Counted from the stretch's first letter, positions 1 to 6,727 are shown. The stretch: DNA of 20,302 bases from UBA1858 sp963926275 (GCA_963926275.1 CAWUWP010000052.1:1-20302), one strand, 5' to 3'. Notes: generated by a model not told the origin, from the sequence alone. Translations and numbers: made by a program.

Positions 1-668
1 TTGCCGCATCACAAGGTGTTCCACTTAATCCTTCTGCTAACGATGAAGATGCTGACTTTGTTTCAGCGGTACTCGCCGATACAGAGGACGCTTGGCAAGT
101 GTTGTTCTCTCAAGCAGGCTCAAATTACCAAGCACCTAAGCTTGTTTTATATACCGATGTAACCAAAACGGCATGCGGCATGGGCCAGGTGGCGTCAGGA
201 CCTTTTTATTGTCCGGCAGACTCAAAAGTTTATCTGGACTTGGGGTTTTTTAATGAATTAAAACGGCTCGGTGCTCCTGGTGATTTTGCTATTGCTTATG
301 TCATTGCACACGAGATAGGACACCATATACAAAATTTAGTCGGCACATCGACCAAAGTGTTTCAGCAACGTAAGCGCAGCAGTAAAAAAGAAGTTAATGC
401 ACTATAAGTGTTACAAGAGCTTCAAGCTGATTGTTATGCAGGTATCTGGGCGCATCATGCGCAGCAAGAGCGAAATATTTTAGAACCCGGGGATATAGAA
501 GAGGGTTTAACAGCAGCAGCTTCGGTGGGTGATGATCGACTTCAGCGCCAAGCTGGCCGAGCTGTACAGCCAGAAGCCTTTACCCATGGCTCTTCTAAGC
601 AGCGCATGAAATGGTTCCGCGTAGGATTTGATTACGGCCGTGTTGATACGTGCAATACCTTTAAGTAA
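1..668 (+). pseudogene. ypfJ: YpfJ-type neutral zinc metallopeptidase, 5'-partial, interrupted by in-frame stop
   Basis: Family known as YpfJ / KPN_02809 neutral zinc metallopeptidase, usually a membrane-anchored protein of unknown substrate. The open frame runs in from the left edge (codons begin at base 3). The segment FVSAVLADTEDAW, then CGMGQ, GPFYCPAD and the zinc site HEIGHH (bases 309-326) are all in family order. At 405-407 a TAA interrupts the frame. Downstream, in the same frame, the protein continues with ELQADCYAGIWAHHAQ, EPGDIEEGL, DDRLQ and the usual C-terminus WFRVGFDYGRVDTCNTF. Family members have a serine near the stop position, so one C-to-A change (TCA to TAA) would explain it. 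Both halves are otherwise well conserved, so the lesion is recent or a sequencing error. The N-terminal membrane segment lies outside the window. Family call sure; pseudogene status depends on the stop being real. Confidence 0.85.
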
Positions 669-773
669 GTTGTTGAATGCTTGCTTTTATAGCTGGTTAT
701 AAGGATGAGAATCTATAGTCAGTTTTAATATTTAAAATTAGCCCTATCTAAATTTAATAATTGGAGAACAAAA

Positions 774-980
774 ATGTCATCAGTCGCAAGAGTTATAGAA
801 ATTAAATCGTCTTCTACAAAAAGTTTTGAAGATGCTATTCAGGTAGGTGTTAAGCGAGCAAGTAAGACATTAGAAAACATCAAAAGTGCTTGGGTGCAGG
901 ATCAAGACGTGACTGTTGATAAAGATGGGAATATTGATGAGTATCGCGTGCTACTTAAAGTGACTTTTGTATTGAAATAG
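774..980 (+). CDS. Dodecin, flavin-binding dodecamer
   Basis: A 68-residue protein of the dodecin family, which assembles into a hollow dodecamer that stores or buffers flavins (FMN, riboflavin) in the cytoplasm. The whole fold signature is present: a first strand RVIEIKS, the helix with FEDAIQVGVKRASKTLENIKSAW, then the second and third strands with QDQDVTVD and EYRVLLKVTFVLK. Trp40, which stacks on the flavin ring, and Gln44 in the binding pocket are conserved. Phe18 stands where many dodecins have Trp (SWEDA). Length is typical. The start is fixed by GGAGA at 763-767, seven bases ahead of the ATG. The gene is monocistronic and ends in the terminator just downstream. High certainty. Confidence 0.93.
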   Translation: MSSVARVIEIKSSSTKSFEDAIQVGVKRASKTLENIKSAWVQDQDVTVDKDGNIDEYRVLLKVTFVLK

Positions 981-996
981 AAATTTTCTATTTCAC

Positions 997-1026
997 AAAA
1001 AAAGCCCGAGCTTGCTCGGGCTTTTT
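997..1026. terminator. Bidirectional rho-independent terminator between dodecin and glycine-zipper gene
   Basis: Stem GCCCGAG (1004-1010), loop CTTG, stem CTCGGGC (1015-1021). It is followed by five T on the plus strand and preceded by seven A (997-1003), which become a T tract on the minus strand. It can therefore stop both the dodecin transcript and the converging minus-strand gene. Confidence 0.9.
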
Positions 1027-1043
1027 GGTTTTTATAGCAATAC

Positions 1044-1328
1044 TTACTTTGCAAATGTGTTTTTAAGCATACCAATAATTGCCATCAACACACCACCGCC
1101 AACGCCACCGGAAGCAATACTACCAATGATGCCTGTAATGTCGGTGCCGCCCGCGCCAGCATCCATGCCTAGCATTCCCAATAGCGCACCACCGGCGCCG
1201 CCACCTATAATGCCGATAATTGAATTACCTATTGTGCCTAAGCTCAAATTTTTCATTAGGCCGCCGGTAACACTTCCACCAACTGCGCCGCTAATAAGAT
1301 TAATGATGAGAGGAAGCAAACTTTCCAT
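1044..1328 (-). CDS. Small glycine-zipper-rich hydrophobic protein
   Basis: A 94-residue protein made almost entirely of small and aliphatic residues, with many GxxxG-type steps (for example GGSVTGG, IIGGGAGGALLGMLG, ASGGVGGGV), a short polar stretch near residue 55 (MDAGAGGTD), and a basic end LKNTFAK. It has no signal peptide of the classic kind; the hydrophobic segments could pack as membrane helices in the manner of glycine zippers. I recognise it as a widespread small protein of unknown function, sometimes wrongly labelled a DNA methyltransferase; nothing here supports an enzyme. The start is supported by AGGAGA eight bases before the ATG on the minus strand. The opposite strand also carries an open frame over the same bases, but that is a proline-rich shadow of the glycine codons. 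Real gene, function unknown. Confidence 0.75.
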   Translation of the reverse strand: MESLLPLIINLISGAVGGSVTGGLMKNLSLGTIGNSIIGIIGGGAGGALLGMLGMDAGAGGTDITGIIGSIASGGVGGGVLMAIIGMLKNTFAK

Positions 1329-1547
1329 CTTATTTCTCCTGATTGTTTTATTATTTTAGTCAGATTGAGAGTGTTTACTACTATGGTTACAGTGTGATCG
1401 CTGAATATCATTATAGAGGTATCGCACCAAATTGGGACGGAATTTCTGGTTGAAGATTTATTTCTTTAATTATTAGATGCTTAGCTGGTTAATAGCGAGC
1501 TGAGATTGAGCTTTATAGAGAAAATTCAGTATATTTGGGGAACTAAT

Positions 1548-2590
1548 TTGTTTAATAACGATTACTACACGGCCGAGTATCACGGACCATACGAACACTT
1601 TGAGCTGGGGGATTTTGGCTTAGAGTCTGGGGAAATCTTGAAAAATGCCCAGCTAGCTTATGCTGTTTATGGTGAGTTAAATGTGGATCGAAGTAATGCA
1701 ATTTTATTCACTCTCATGTTTTCGGGTACTTCAAAAAACATGGCGCATTATATTGGCCCAGGCAAAGCATTAGACCCTGAAAAGTACTGCATAATTTTAC
1801 CTAATCAATTAGCCAATGGATTGTCTAGCTCGCCGCATAATATTGATGGTGATCAAGCGATGGAAAATTTTCCTGAGTTAACCATTGGTGATGATGTTGT
1901 CGCACAACATCGACTGCTAACCGAGAAATTTAAACTGAATGAATTACAGCTGGTGACCGGTTGGTCGATGGGCGCTCAGCAAACATTGGAGTGGGCAATT
2001 CGTTATCCTGACATGGTGAAACGTGCCCACCCATAGCCGGGACCGCACGATATACACCGCATAATGCTTTATACGTAGACGTATTCTGTGAAGCGTTGAT
2101 GTCTGATCCTGCCTTTAATCAAGGCCGCTATACTCAGGCGCATGCTTGCGAGCTTGGTTTGCAGCGTTTGGCTCATGTGTTTGCATTAATGGGTGTGTCA
2201 GCAGAATTTTATAAACAGCAGCAGTGGAAAAGGTTGGGCTTTGAATCTAAACAAGATTTCTTAGAGCAATTCTGGCAAGCATGGTTTAAACCCATGGACC
2301 CTAACGCGCTATTAGTGATGGTAAGAAAGTGGCAATCGGGTGATTCCAGTCAGCATAGCAATCATGATTTAGAGCAGGCTTTGCAGTCAATCAGAGCTAA
2401 GACGTACATCATTGGTTTTGAAAAAGACATGTTTGTGCCACCCGCTGATCTTGCTTATGAGCAGAAACATATAGCGCATAGCGAGCTCAAGCTAATACCC
2501 TCATTAATGGGGCGTTTCGCAATGTTGGGTTTGTTTGAAGAGGATTTTCAGGCGATTGATGGGTTGTTTTCAGAATTATTAGCTAGCTAG
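1548..2590 (+). pseudogene. MetX-like alpha/beta hydrolase (homoserine O-acetyltransferase family), frameshifted
   Basis: Member of the MetX-like acyltransferase/hydrolase family (alpha/beta fold, Ser-Asp-His triad), but of the divergent branch usually annotated only as alpha/beta hydrolase. Seen: LESGEILKNAQLAYAVYG, SGTS oxyanion region, SSPHNIDG, the nucleophile elbow GWSMGAQ (Ser at 1965-1967), then RYPDMVKRA. At 2025-2030 one base is missing: frame one stops at 2034, while the next frame continues as PIAGTARYTPHNALYVD to the normal C-terminus. A second defect: the family's C-terminal Gly-His carrying the catalytic histidine reads Gly-Arg here (CGT at 2513-2515, one step from CAT). The start is unclear. 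TTG at 1548 has GGGGA six bases upstream; an earlier TTG at 1506 is also in frame. Methionine synthesis cannot be inferred from this gene. Very likely inactive. Confidence 0.82.
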
Positions 2591-2618
2591 TGGGGTAGAT
2601 GGAATCTGACTATTGCAG

Positions 2619-2627
2619 TGTTATACT
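2619..2627 (+). promoter_or_regulatory. Extended -10 promoter for hisI
   Basis: TG (2619-2620), one base, then TATACT (2622-2627) forms an extended -10 element 30 bases before the hisI ATG. No good -35 is seen at the proper spacing, which fits an extended -10 promoter. Transcription would begin near 2634, leaving a short leader. Confidence 0.45.
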
Positions 2628-2656
2628 GCGCTCCCAATTTGAATGGTGGTATTTTT

Positions 2657-3124
2657 ATGTTTGGTTCTCGCGACAGTATCGAGCAAGTTGAAGAAGGTAA
2701 TGAACTTGCACCTAAGTTTGATGACAACGGTCTTATTCCTGTCGTCACTACGGATATGACATCAGGTGAATTACTGATGATGGGTTATATGAATGCTGAA
2801 GCATTCACTAAAACCATAGAAACGGGTGAGGCGCATTATTGGAGTCGTAGCCGCGCGTTGCTATGGCATAAAGGTGCGACTAGCGGTCTGGTGCAAAAAG
2901 TAGCAGAAATGCGCATTGACGATGACCAGGACACCGTCTGGTTGCGAGTCGATGTTGCGGGTGGTGCCAGTTGCCACGTGGGCTACCGGTCTTGTTTCTA
3001 TCGTTCTATTCCCATTGGTAAGCCTATTTCTGAAGGTCCGCTAACACTGACTTATCACGAAAGCGAAAAAGTATTTGATCCCAATGAGGTTTACGGGGAT
3101 GCACCCAACCCTACCAAGCTGTAA
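2657..3124 (+). CDS. hisI: Phosphoribosyl-AMP cyclohydrolase (HisI)
   Basis: Catalyses the third step of histidine synthesis, hydrolytic opening of the adenine ring of phosphoribosyl-AMP, in the cytoplasm. The 155-residue protein has the family core GYMNAEA, TIETGEAHYWSRSR, LWHKGATSG, the acidic metal site DDDQD (Asp88, Asp90, Asp92), and SCHVGYRSCFYR with Cys106 and Cys113. It is a stand-alone cyclohydrolase without the HisE pyrophosphohydrolase domain, and no other his gene is near. The start is set at MFGSRDS because homologues begin there; 13 additional in-frame codons upstream overlap the promoter. Oddity: most HisI have DCDxD, with the cysteine as a zinc ligand; here that residue is Asp89. 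This variant also occurs in HisI of other proteobacteria as I remember them, so loss of function is not implied. Confidence 0.93.
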   Translation: MFGSRDSIEQVEEGNELAPKFDDNGLIPVVTTDMTSGELLMMGYMNAEAFTKTIETGEAHYWSRSRALLWHKGATSGLVQKVAEMRIDDDQDTVWLRVDVAGGASCHVGYRSCFYRSIPIGKPISEGPLTLTYHESEKVFDPNEVYGDAPNPTKL

Positions 3125-3166
3125 TCCTGGTTAAGTATAAATTGCAAATCTGAGTAAGCATAAATT

Positions 3167-3799
3167 ATGAGTTATTTGATCCAAGAAATATCGTTATTTT
3201 TATTGTGCGCCTTTATTGTTGGCGTTGTTTACGGTTGGGTAGTACGCGGAATTCGCGCGCGTCGCGATCTGAATAATGTGTTGGATCAGCATCAAAAAGA
3301 GATCGCTCAATTACGTAAAGACAATGCTTCACTTACTGACAGGGTTGAGCAATTAGAGTTGATCCCTGCCAGTGGTGGTGGCGAAGACTGGCAAGATGAA
3401 TATCCATTAACTGAAATTAAAGATATAGAAGCGTCGACGCTGTCTAAATTGTCAGCGATGCAAATCAACACAACCAAAGACTTGTGGAAATTCTGCAATA
3501 ATGATGATGCGGTTTATGATCTTGCTGAGAAAATTGGTGTTGAGGATTTTGCTATTCAGCGGTGGGTGTCTATTTCACAATTGCTACGTGTTGCTAATAT
3601 CGAAGCTGATGATGCCGTGTTGTTGGAAGCGACTGAAGTTTATTCGTTAGAAGACTTGTCAACTCAAAAGCCGGTACGCTTGGGAGAGAAATTGATGAAA
3701 AATAATGAGCGCGAAAAAATTCTGAGTGAGTTGCCAAATGAATCAAAATTATCTGGTTGGGTTGAGCATGCCCAACATATTCTTGACTTGAATCGCTGA
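3167..3799 (+). CDS. Membrane-anchored coiled-coil protein with DUF4332/helix-hairpin-helix-like domain
   Basis: 210 residues in three parts. Residues about 5-27 form one hydrophobic segment (ending GVVYGWVVRG) followed by arginines, so the rest should lie in the cytoplasm. Residues about 33-63 are a charged heptad-like coiled coil (HQKEIAQLRKDNASLTDRVEQLE). Residues about 80-210 look like the DUF4332 fold, two helix-hairpin-helix-like halves: IEASTLSKLSAMQINTTKDL and later LLRVANIEADDAVLLEAT / VYSLEDLS, ending in SGWVEHAQHILDL. Such domains resemble DNA-binding HhH modules, though no function is established. It lies 42 bases after hisI on the same strand and may be cotranscribed. No strong ribosome site is visible. 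It converges with the YceI gene with only six bases between stop codons and no terminator hairpin there. Confidence 0.75.
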   Translation: MSYLIQEISLFLLCAFIVGVVYGWVVRGIRARRDLNNVLDQHQKEIAQLRKDNASLTDRVEQLELIPASGGGEDWQDEYPLTEIKDIEASTLSKLSAMQINTTKDLWKFCNNDDAVYDLAEKIGVEDFAIQRWVSISQLLRVANIEADDAVLLEATEVYSLEDLSTQKPVRLGEKLMKNNEREKILSELPNESKLSGWVEHAQHILDLNR

Positions 3800-3805
3800 G
3801 CAAAT

Positions 3806-4360
3806 TTAGTTGAGTTGATAATCAATCGATATATCAACGCTGACCTTGAAGCCGATTGTTTCGTCTTCCGCCCAATCGCCAAGTCCAATATCAAAGTCAC
3901 GCCTATCTAATTCGAGGTGCGTGCGTGCATGAGCATGATTGTTGTTAATGACTTGCCATTCTAAAGGGAAAGTAATCTGTTTTTGCTGATCCCGTATTTT
4001 TAATATGCCAGTGACGCGGTAGCGATTAGACTCAATAATGGAAATGTTGCTGCTGTTGAACGTGGCTTGTGGGAAATTGCTAAAATATAACCAATCTGAT
4101 TCTGCTAATGCTTGATCACGATCACGACTATTGGTGTCGATTGAGGTGACGTCGATAGTGCTGCGTATATAGCTACTTTCTAAATCATTTGAATTAATTG
4201 AAATGACTGAGGTGAATTTTCTAAACACGCCATTAAATGCAATATCATCATAACTTGCAGTAAATTGAATCGATTGATCGCTTTGTAATGCTGTCCATTG
4301 TTGTGCTGCAAAGCACGGCGAGAAAAATAAAACACTTGCCAAGAATATGAAGACTTTCAT
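3806..4360 (-). CDS. YceI-family periplasmic lipid-binding protein (intact copy)
   Basis: YceI proteins are periplasmic lipocalin-like beta barrels that bind polyisoprenoids such as ubiquinone precursors. The 184-residue product begins MKVFIFLASVLFFSPCFA, a signal peptide cut after Ala, then the barrel with SIQFTASYDDIAFNGVFRKF, IDVTSIDT, DWLYFSNFPQATFNS, a central VTGILKIRDQQKQITFP and C-terminal FDIGLGDWAEDETIGFKVSV. All are family hallmarks. An upstream ATG at 4387 lies inside the b561 gene; the start at 4360 is preferred because it yields the signal peptide at the N-terminus and sits one base after the b561 stop, suggesting translational coupling. It is the last gene of the minus-strand YceI-b561-YceI operon. 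Confident family call. Confidence 0.88.
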   Translation of the reverse strand: MKVFIFLASVLFFSPCFAAQQWTALQSDQSIQFTASYDDIAFNGVFRKFTSVISINSNDLESSYIRSTIDVTSIDTNSRDRDQALAESDWLYFSNFPQATFNSSNISIIESNRYRVTGILKIRDQQKQITFPLEWQVINNNHAHARTHLELDRRDFDIGLGDWAEDETIGFKVSVDISIDYQLN

Positions 4361-4361
4361 T

Positions 4362-4898
4362 TTAAAACATGCGCCGTAACACATCATTCTTTTGTATGAA
4401 ATGATGGTGCAGCGCAGCGGTTATATGAATTACTACCATCGTCGCCAAAGTGCACACTAAAACTAGGTGGGCAGTTTTTGCAAACACCTCTGTGTCTAAG
4501 CTGGGTTGAGTTATCGGCGGGATTTCAAATAAGCCAAACCATTGTAATGGAAAGTTGGCTGCTGAGTTGATCACCCACCCGCTAATGGGAATGCAAACCA
4601 TCAAAACGTACATGAGTAATTGACCGGCCAGCGCAATTCTTCTTTGTGTTTTTTTTATTGAAGGCGAAGGCCTGGGCGCGGAATTCATGAGTCGCCAAAT
4701 TATACGCAGGGTGACCATCGCCAATATAAGAATGCCAATAGATTTATGTACCATGAACATTTCTAGTTTGATGGGTGATAAGCGCGTATTAATCATAGTC
4801 ACGCCAAGACCAAACATAAAAATGATGGCAATGGCCATAAACCAATGTAGTAAGCGGCTAATAAATCCCCAGTGCGATGCACTGTTTCCCCAGCTCAT
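4362..4898 (-). CDS. Cytochrome b561
   Basis: Inner-membrane dihaem cytochrome b of the bacterial b561 (CybB) type, which can exchange electrons with the quinone pool. 178 residues with four hydrophobic helices: about 12-35, 47-70, 88-110 and 140-162. The haem ligands are expected to be His18 (LLHWF), His51 (VHKSIG), His144 (KTAHLVL) and His158 (VVIHITAALHHH). The gene overlaps the upstream YceI pseudogene by four bases (ATGA), a mark of translational coupling, and is followed at one base by the second YceI. The association with YceI is common and suggests that these proteins handle a shared hydrophobic electron carrier. The gene itself looks intact, though its expression may suffer because the upstream reading frame is broken. 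Confidence 0.9.
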   Translation of the reverse strand: MSWGNSASHWGFISRLLHWFMAIAIIFMFGLGVTMINTRLSPIKLEMFMVHKSIGILILAMVTLRIIWRLMNSAPRPSPSIKKTQRRIALAGQLLMYVLMVCIPISGWVINSAANFPLQWFGLFEIPPITQPSLDTEVFAKTAHLVLVCTLATMVVIHITAALHHHFIQKNDVLRRMF

Positions 4899-5492
4899 TG
4901 GTTAGTTTTCTGACCTTCTACTTCCAGGCGGATCTCAATGTCGTCACCTAATGCCGGTAATCCATAAGTCATCCCGAACAATGAGCGTTTCACCTCTGTG
5001 GTGGCAGAGAATCCGGCAGTATATTTGCCAGAGAAGGGGTGCTCACCAGACTTATTATGAGTGACCTTCAACACAATCGTCTCGCTATACAATCGTCTCG
5101 CTATGATCGAGTAGGGTTAGAGAGCCGTATACGTTCATTGTTTTATCTGCCAGTGATTCTATTTTATGGCTGATAAATGTCATTTTCGGGAATTTGTCCA
5201 CATCGAAAAAATCTTGATTCTTCATATGGTCGTTCCACTTCTGATTATCCATATCAATGCTGGCTGTATCGATACTGATTTCAACGTGGGCAGCAGTCAC
5301 ATCATTCGGGTCAAATGAAAACGAGCCTTCAAAGCTTAAAAACTCACCTTGTGACTTAGAAAAGCCTAAATGGTCGCAAAAGAATAATATCTGTGTGTGA
5401 ATTGGCTCTAATTGATAATTGGCTGCAAAGCCCGTGCTGCAAGTAATGCTCAGGATAGCTAAAATAATTAACCGCTTTACTGTTCGAATCAT
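4895..5492 (-). pseudogene. YceI-family protein, frameshifted by a 16-bp tandem duplication
   Basis: First gene of the minus-strand operon. The 5' part encodes a signal peptide (MIRTVKRLIILAILSITCSTGFA), then NYQLEPIHTQILFFCDHLGFSKSQGEF, VEISIDTASIDM, DFFDVDKFPKMTF and YGSLTLLDHSETIV, after which it hits a stop. The 3' part, in another frame, continues SETIVLKVTHNKSGEHPFSG, AGFSATTEVKRSLFGM and a normal YceI C-terminus. The residues SETIV are encoded twice because the 16-bp unit at 5073-5104 is present in two perfect copies; removing one copy rejoins the frame as LLDHSETIVLKVT. Otherwise the gene is well conserved. The start ATG at 5490-5492 is directly preceded by the palindrome GAGAATTCTC (5493-5502), so the ribosome site is inside an inverted repeat. 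Confidence 0.88.
5073..5104. repeat. 16-bp perfect tandem duplication inside YceI gene
   Basis: ACAATCGTCTCGCTAT occurs at 5073-5088 and again at 5089-5104 with no mismatch. As 16 is not a multiple of three, it shifts the frame of the YceI gene. Perfect identity indicates a recent slippage event, a phase-variation-like state or an assembly artefact. Confidence 0.95.
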
Positions 5493-5651
5493 GAGAATTC
5501 TCGTGGTTATTTGTCTGTTTTATCAATGTTACTATCTAAGTAATTCAACAAGCCAGGTGAAATGGTCAAATGGCGTTGACTCAGGCTAGTGGAATACGTA
5601 ACTATACTGTCTGAATTTAACAATTGTGCTAATGCTAGCAGGTCTCAGTCT

Positions 5652-5855
5652 ATGAACAGTGCTATGGGTACAGGACAAGCGATTAAAGTGAGTCCAGATC
5701 AAGTAAGCGTGTGCTGCAGAGGCGCGAGTGATGCGTTTGGGCATCCCGCTGTTTACTTAACGTTTGCTGAGAAACCGACTGTGCGGTGTTATTATTGTGG
5801 ATGTGAATTTAAACGCGCGTCTAATGATAGTGGGCATCTGCAAAAAGTAGATTAA
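5652..5855 (+). CDS. Small zinc-finger protein, zf-CHCC / NDUFS6-like
   Basis: A 67-residue protein with the CHCC zinc-finger pattern found in bacterial relatives of the NDUFS6 accessory subunit of complex I: a cysteine pair (VSVCCRG), then FGHPAVYL with the histidine, and C-terminal CYYCGCEF. Function in bacteria is not established; zinc or electron-transport assembly roles are guesses. The start at 5652 (MNSAMGTGQ) is chosen because AGG at 5640-5642 is well spaced, and family members are short with the finger beginning about 20 residues in. A GTG at 5589 would add 21 unconserved residues. It stands alone between the divergent YceI operon and the sulfur operon promoter. Confidence 0.72.
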   Translation: MNSAMGTGQAIKVSPDQVSVCCRGASDAFGHPAVYLTFAEKPTVRCYYCGCEFKRASNDSGHLQKVD

Positions 5856-5875
5856 ATCCTGCTTTATATGTGATA

Positions 5876-5904
5876 TTGATATAAACATAAATTTTACTTA
5901 TAGT
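5876..5904 (+). promoter_or_regulatory. Sigma70-type promoter of the DsrE-TusA-SQR-like-DUF1641 operon
   Basis: TTGATA (5876-5881), 17-bp spacer, TATAGT (5899-5904): five of six matches at each element with ideal spacing. Transcription would begin near 5911, leaving an untranslated leader of about 137 nt before the DsrE start. Confidence 0.6.
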
Positions 5905-5936
5905 TTAAATGAAATACTCTTTCGCTATTTGAAGAG

Positions 5937-6007
5937 AGATAAGCGCATATCTAGCCACAATTCGCACAGCACAAGAATTAGTTAAATAGCCGTACAGGCT
6001 AGCTAAC
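5937..6007 (+). promoter_or_regulatory. Two dyads in the leader of the sulfur operon (candidate operators or RNA hairpins)
   Basis: Dyad one, 5937-5952: AGATAAGCGCATATCT, symmetric at 14 of 16 bases. Dyad two, 5981-6007: left half GTTAAATAGCC, five-base centre GTACA, right half GGCTAGCTAAC; nine of eleven positions pair, with outer GTTA/TAAC and inner TAGCC/GGCTA blocks perfect. Dyad two ends 40 bases before the DsrE ATG. Either DNA operators for a dimeric regulator or hairpins in the mRNA leader; I see no U tract strong enough for a firm attenuator call. Confidence 0.45.
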
Positions 6008-6047
6008 AATTTTACTATTTGATAACTTTTAAACAGGAACATAATTA

Positions 6048-6437
6048 ATGTCTAATAAGATCAGTATTATGCTTATCTCTGGTAAGCGTGAGCAGCTGCA
6101 AATGGCGTCCATGGTAGCTTCTGTGGGTGCAGTCAGTGGCAATGATGTCACCGTATTTCTCTCAATGAATGCATTGGAATACTTTAAAAAAGACAGCGAT
6201 GGTAAAGCACCATCGGATGGTCCAATGGGTGACTTGCTAGTCGAAAAAAATGCGCCAGAGTTTATGGAATTATTTGAATCTGCGGTTGAGTTGGGAGATG
6301 CAAAAATTCATCCATGCTCAATGGCTGTTGATATTATGGGGCTGAAAAATGATGATCTTGTCGATTATCTTTCAGAGTCTCTCGGTCTCACCAAATTTTT
6401 GGGTGCTGCCTCTGAAGGTCAAGTTTGGACATTTTAA
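6048..6437 (+). CDS. DsrE-family (DsrE/DsrF-like) sulfur-carrier protein
   Basis: 129 residues of the DsrE-like fold, small cytoplasmic proteins that pass sulfur as a cysteine persulfide. Seen: the N-terminal strand-loop KISIMLISGKREQL, helix with MASMVASVGAVSGNDVTVF, an insert rich in Asp/Gly/Pro (residues 49-62), and the active-site region KIHPCSMAVDIMGL with Cys90, the only cysteine in the protein. The C-terminal FLGAASEGQVWTF is typical of the sub-family that accompanies TusA and SQR genes. AGGA at 6035-6038 supports the start. First gene of a four-gene operon, with TusA 16 bases downstream. Predicted to receive sulfur from or donate it to the TusA-like protein. Family sure, exact partner inferred from context. 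Confidence 0.85.
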   Translation: MSNKISIMLISGKREQLQMASMVASVGAVSGNDVTVFLSMNALEYFKKDSDGKAPSDGPMGDLLVEKNAPEFMELFESAVELGDAKIHPCSMAVDIMGLKNDDLVDYLSESLGLTKFLGAASEGQVWTF

Positions 6438-6453
6438 TTAACGGAGATATGAA

Positions 6454-6684
6454 ATGGCAGATCGAAAGATAGTAGATGCAAAAAATACATTTTGCCCCGG
6501 CCCATTGATGGAGCTAATTGCAAATATGAAACAAGCAGAAGTCGGTGATGAATTATTGGTTTTATCGACAGACGAAGGATCAGCTAATGATATTCCTGAG
6601 TGGATTAATAAAGTAGGCCACGAAGTCATAGAAAGCTCAGAAGACGCAGGTGTCTGGAGCGTTGTGGTTAAAAAAATCAAATAA
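6454..6684 (+). CDS. TusA-family sulfurtransferase
   Basis: 76 residues with the TusA/SirA fold. The signature CPGP (Cys14-Pro-Gly-Pro17) opens helix one, where Cys14 carries the persulfide; then LMELIANMKQAEVGDELLVLSTD, GSANDIPEWINKVGHEV and a final VWSVVVKKIK strand, all in place. Members in sulfur-oxidation loci exchange sulfane sulfur with DsrE-like proteins, unlike E. coli TusA, which serves tRNA thiolation. Context here, between a DsrE-like protein and a sulfide-quinone-reductase-like flavoprotein, favours the oxidation or detoxification role. GGAG at 6443-6446 fixes the start. A nearby ATG at 6449 is out of frame. Confidence 0.9.
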   Translation: MADRKIVDAKNTFCPGPLMELIANMKQAEVGDELLVLSTDEGSANDIPEWINKVGHEVIESSEDAGVWSVVVKKIK

Positions 6685-6727
6685 ATTAATTTTAGCAAAC
6701 TATTTAACACTTCAAAGAGAGGTCTAA

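Noticed and set aside
1012..1359. Plus-strand 115-codon open frame rich in proline
   Set aside because: It is the reverse reading of the glycine-rich minus-strand gene, begins within the terminator and has no ribosome site.
1..2600. Stop-codon reassignment as the reason for the TAA in the metallopeptidase
   Set aside because: TAA, TAG and TGA all end normal, full-length conserved genes in this window, so the standard code holds.
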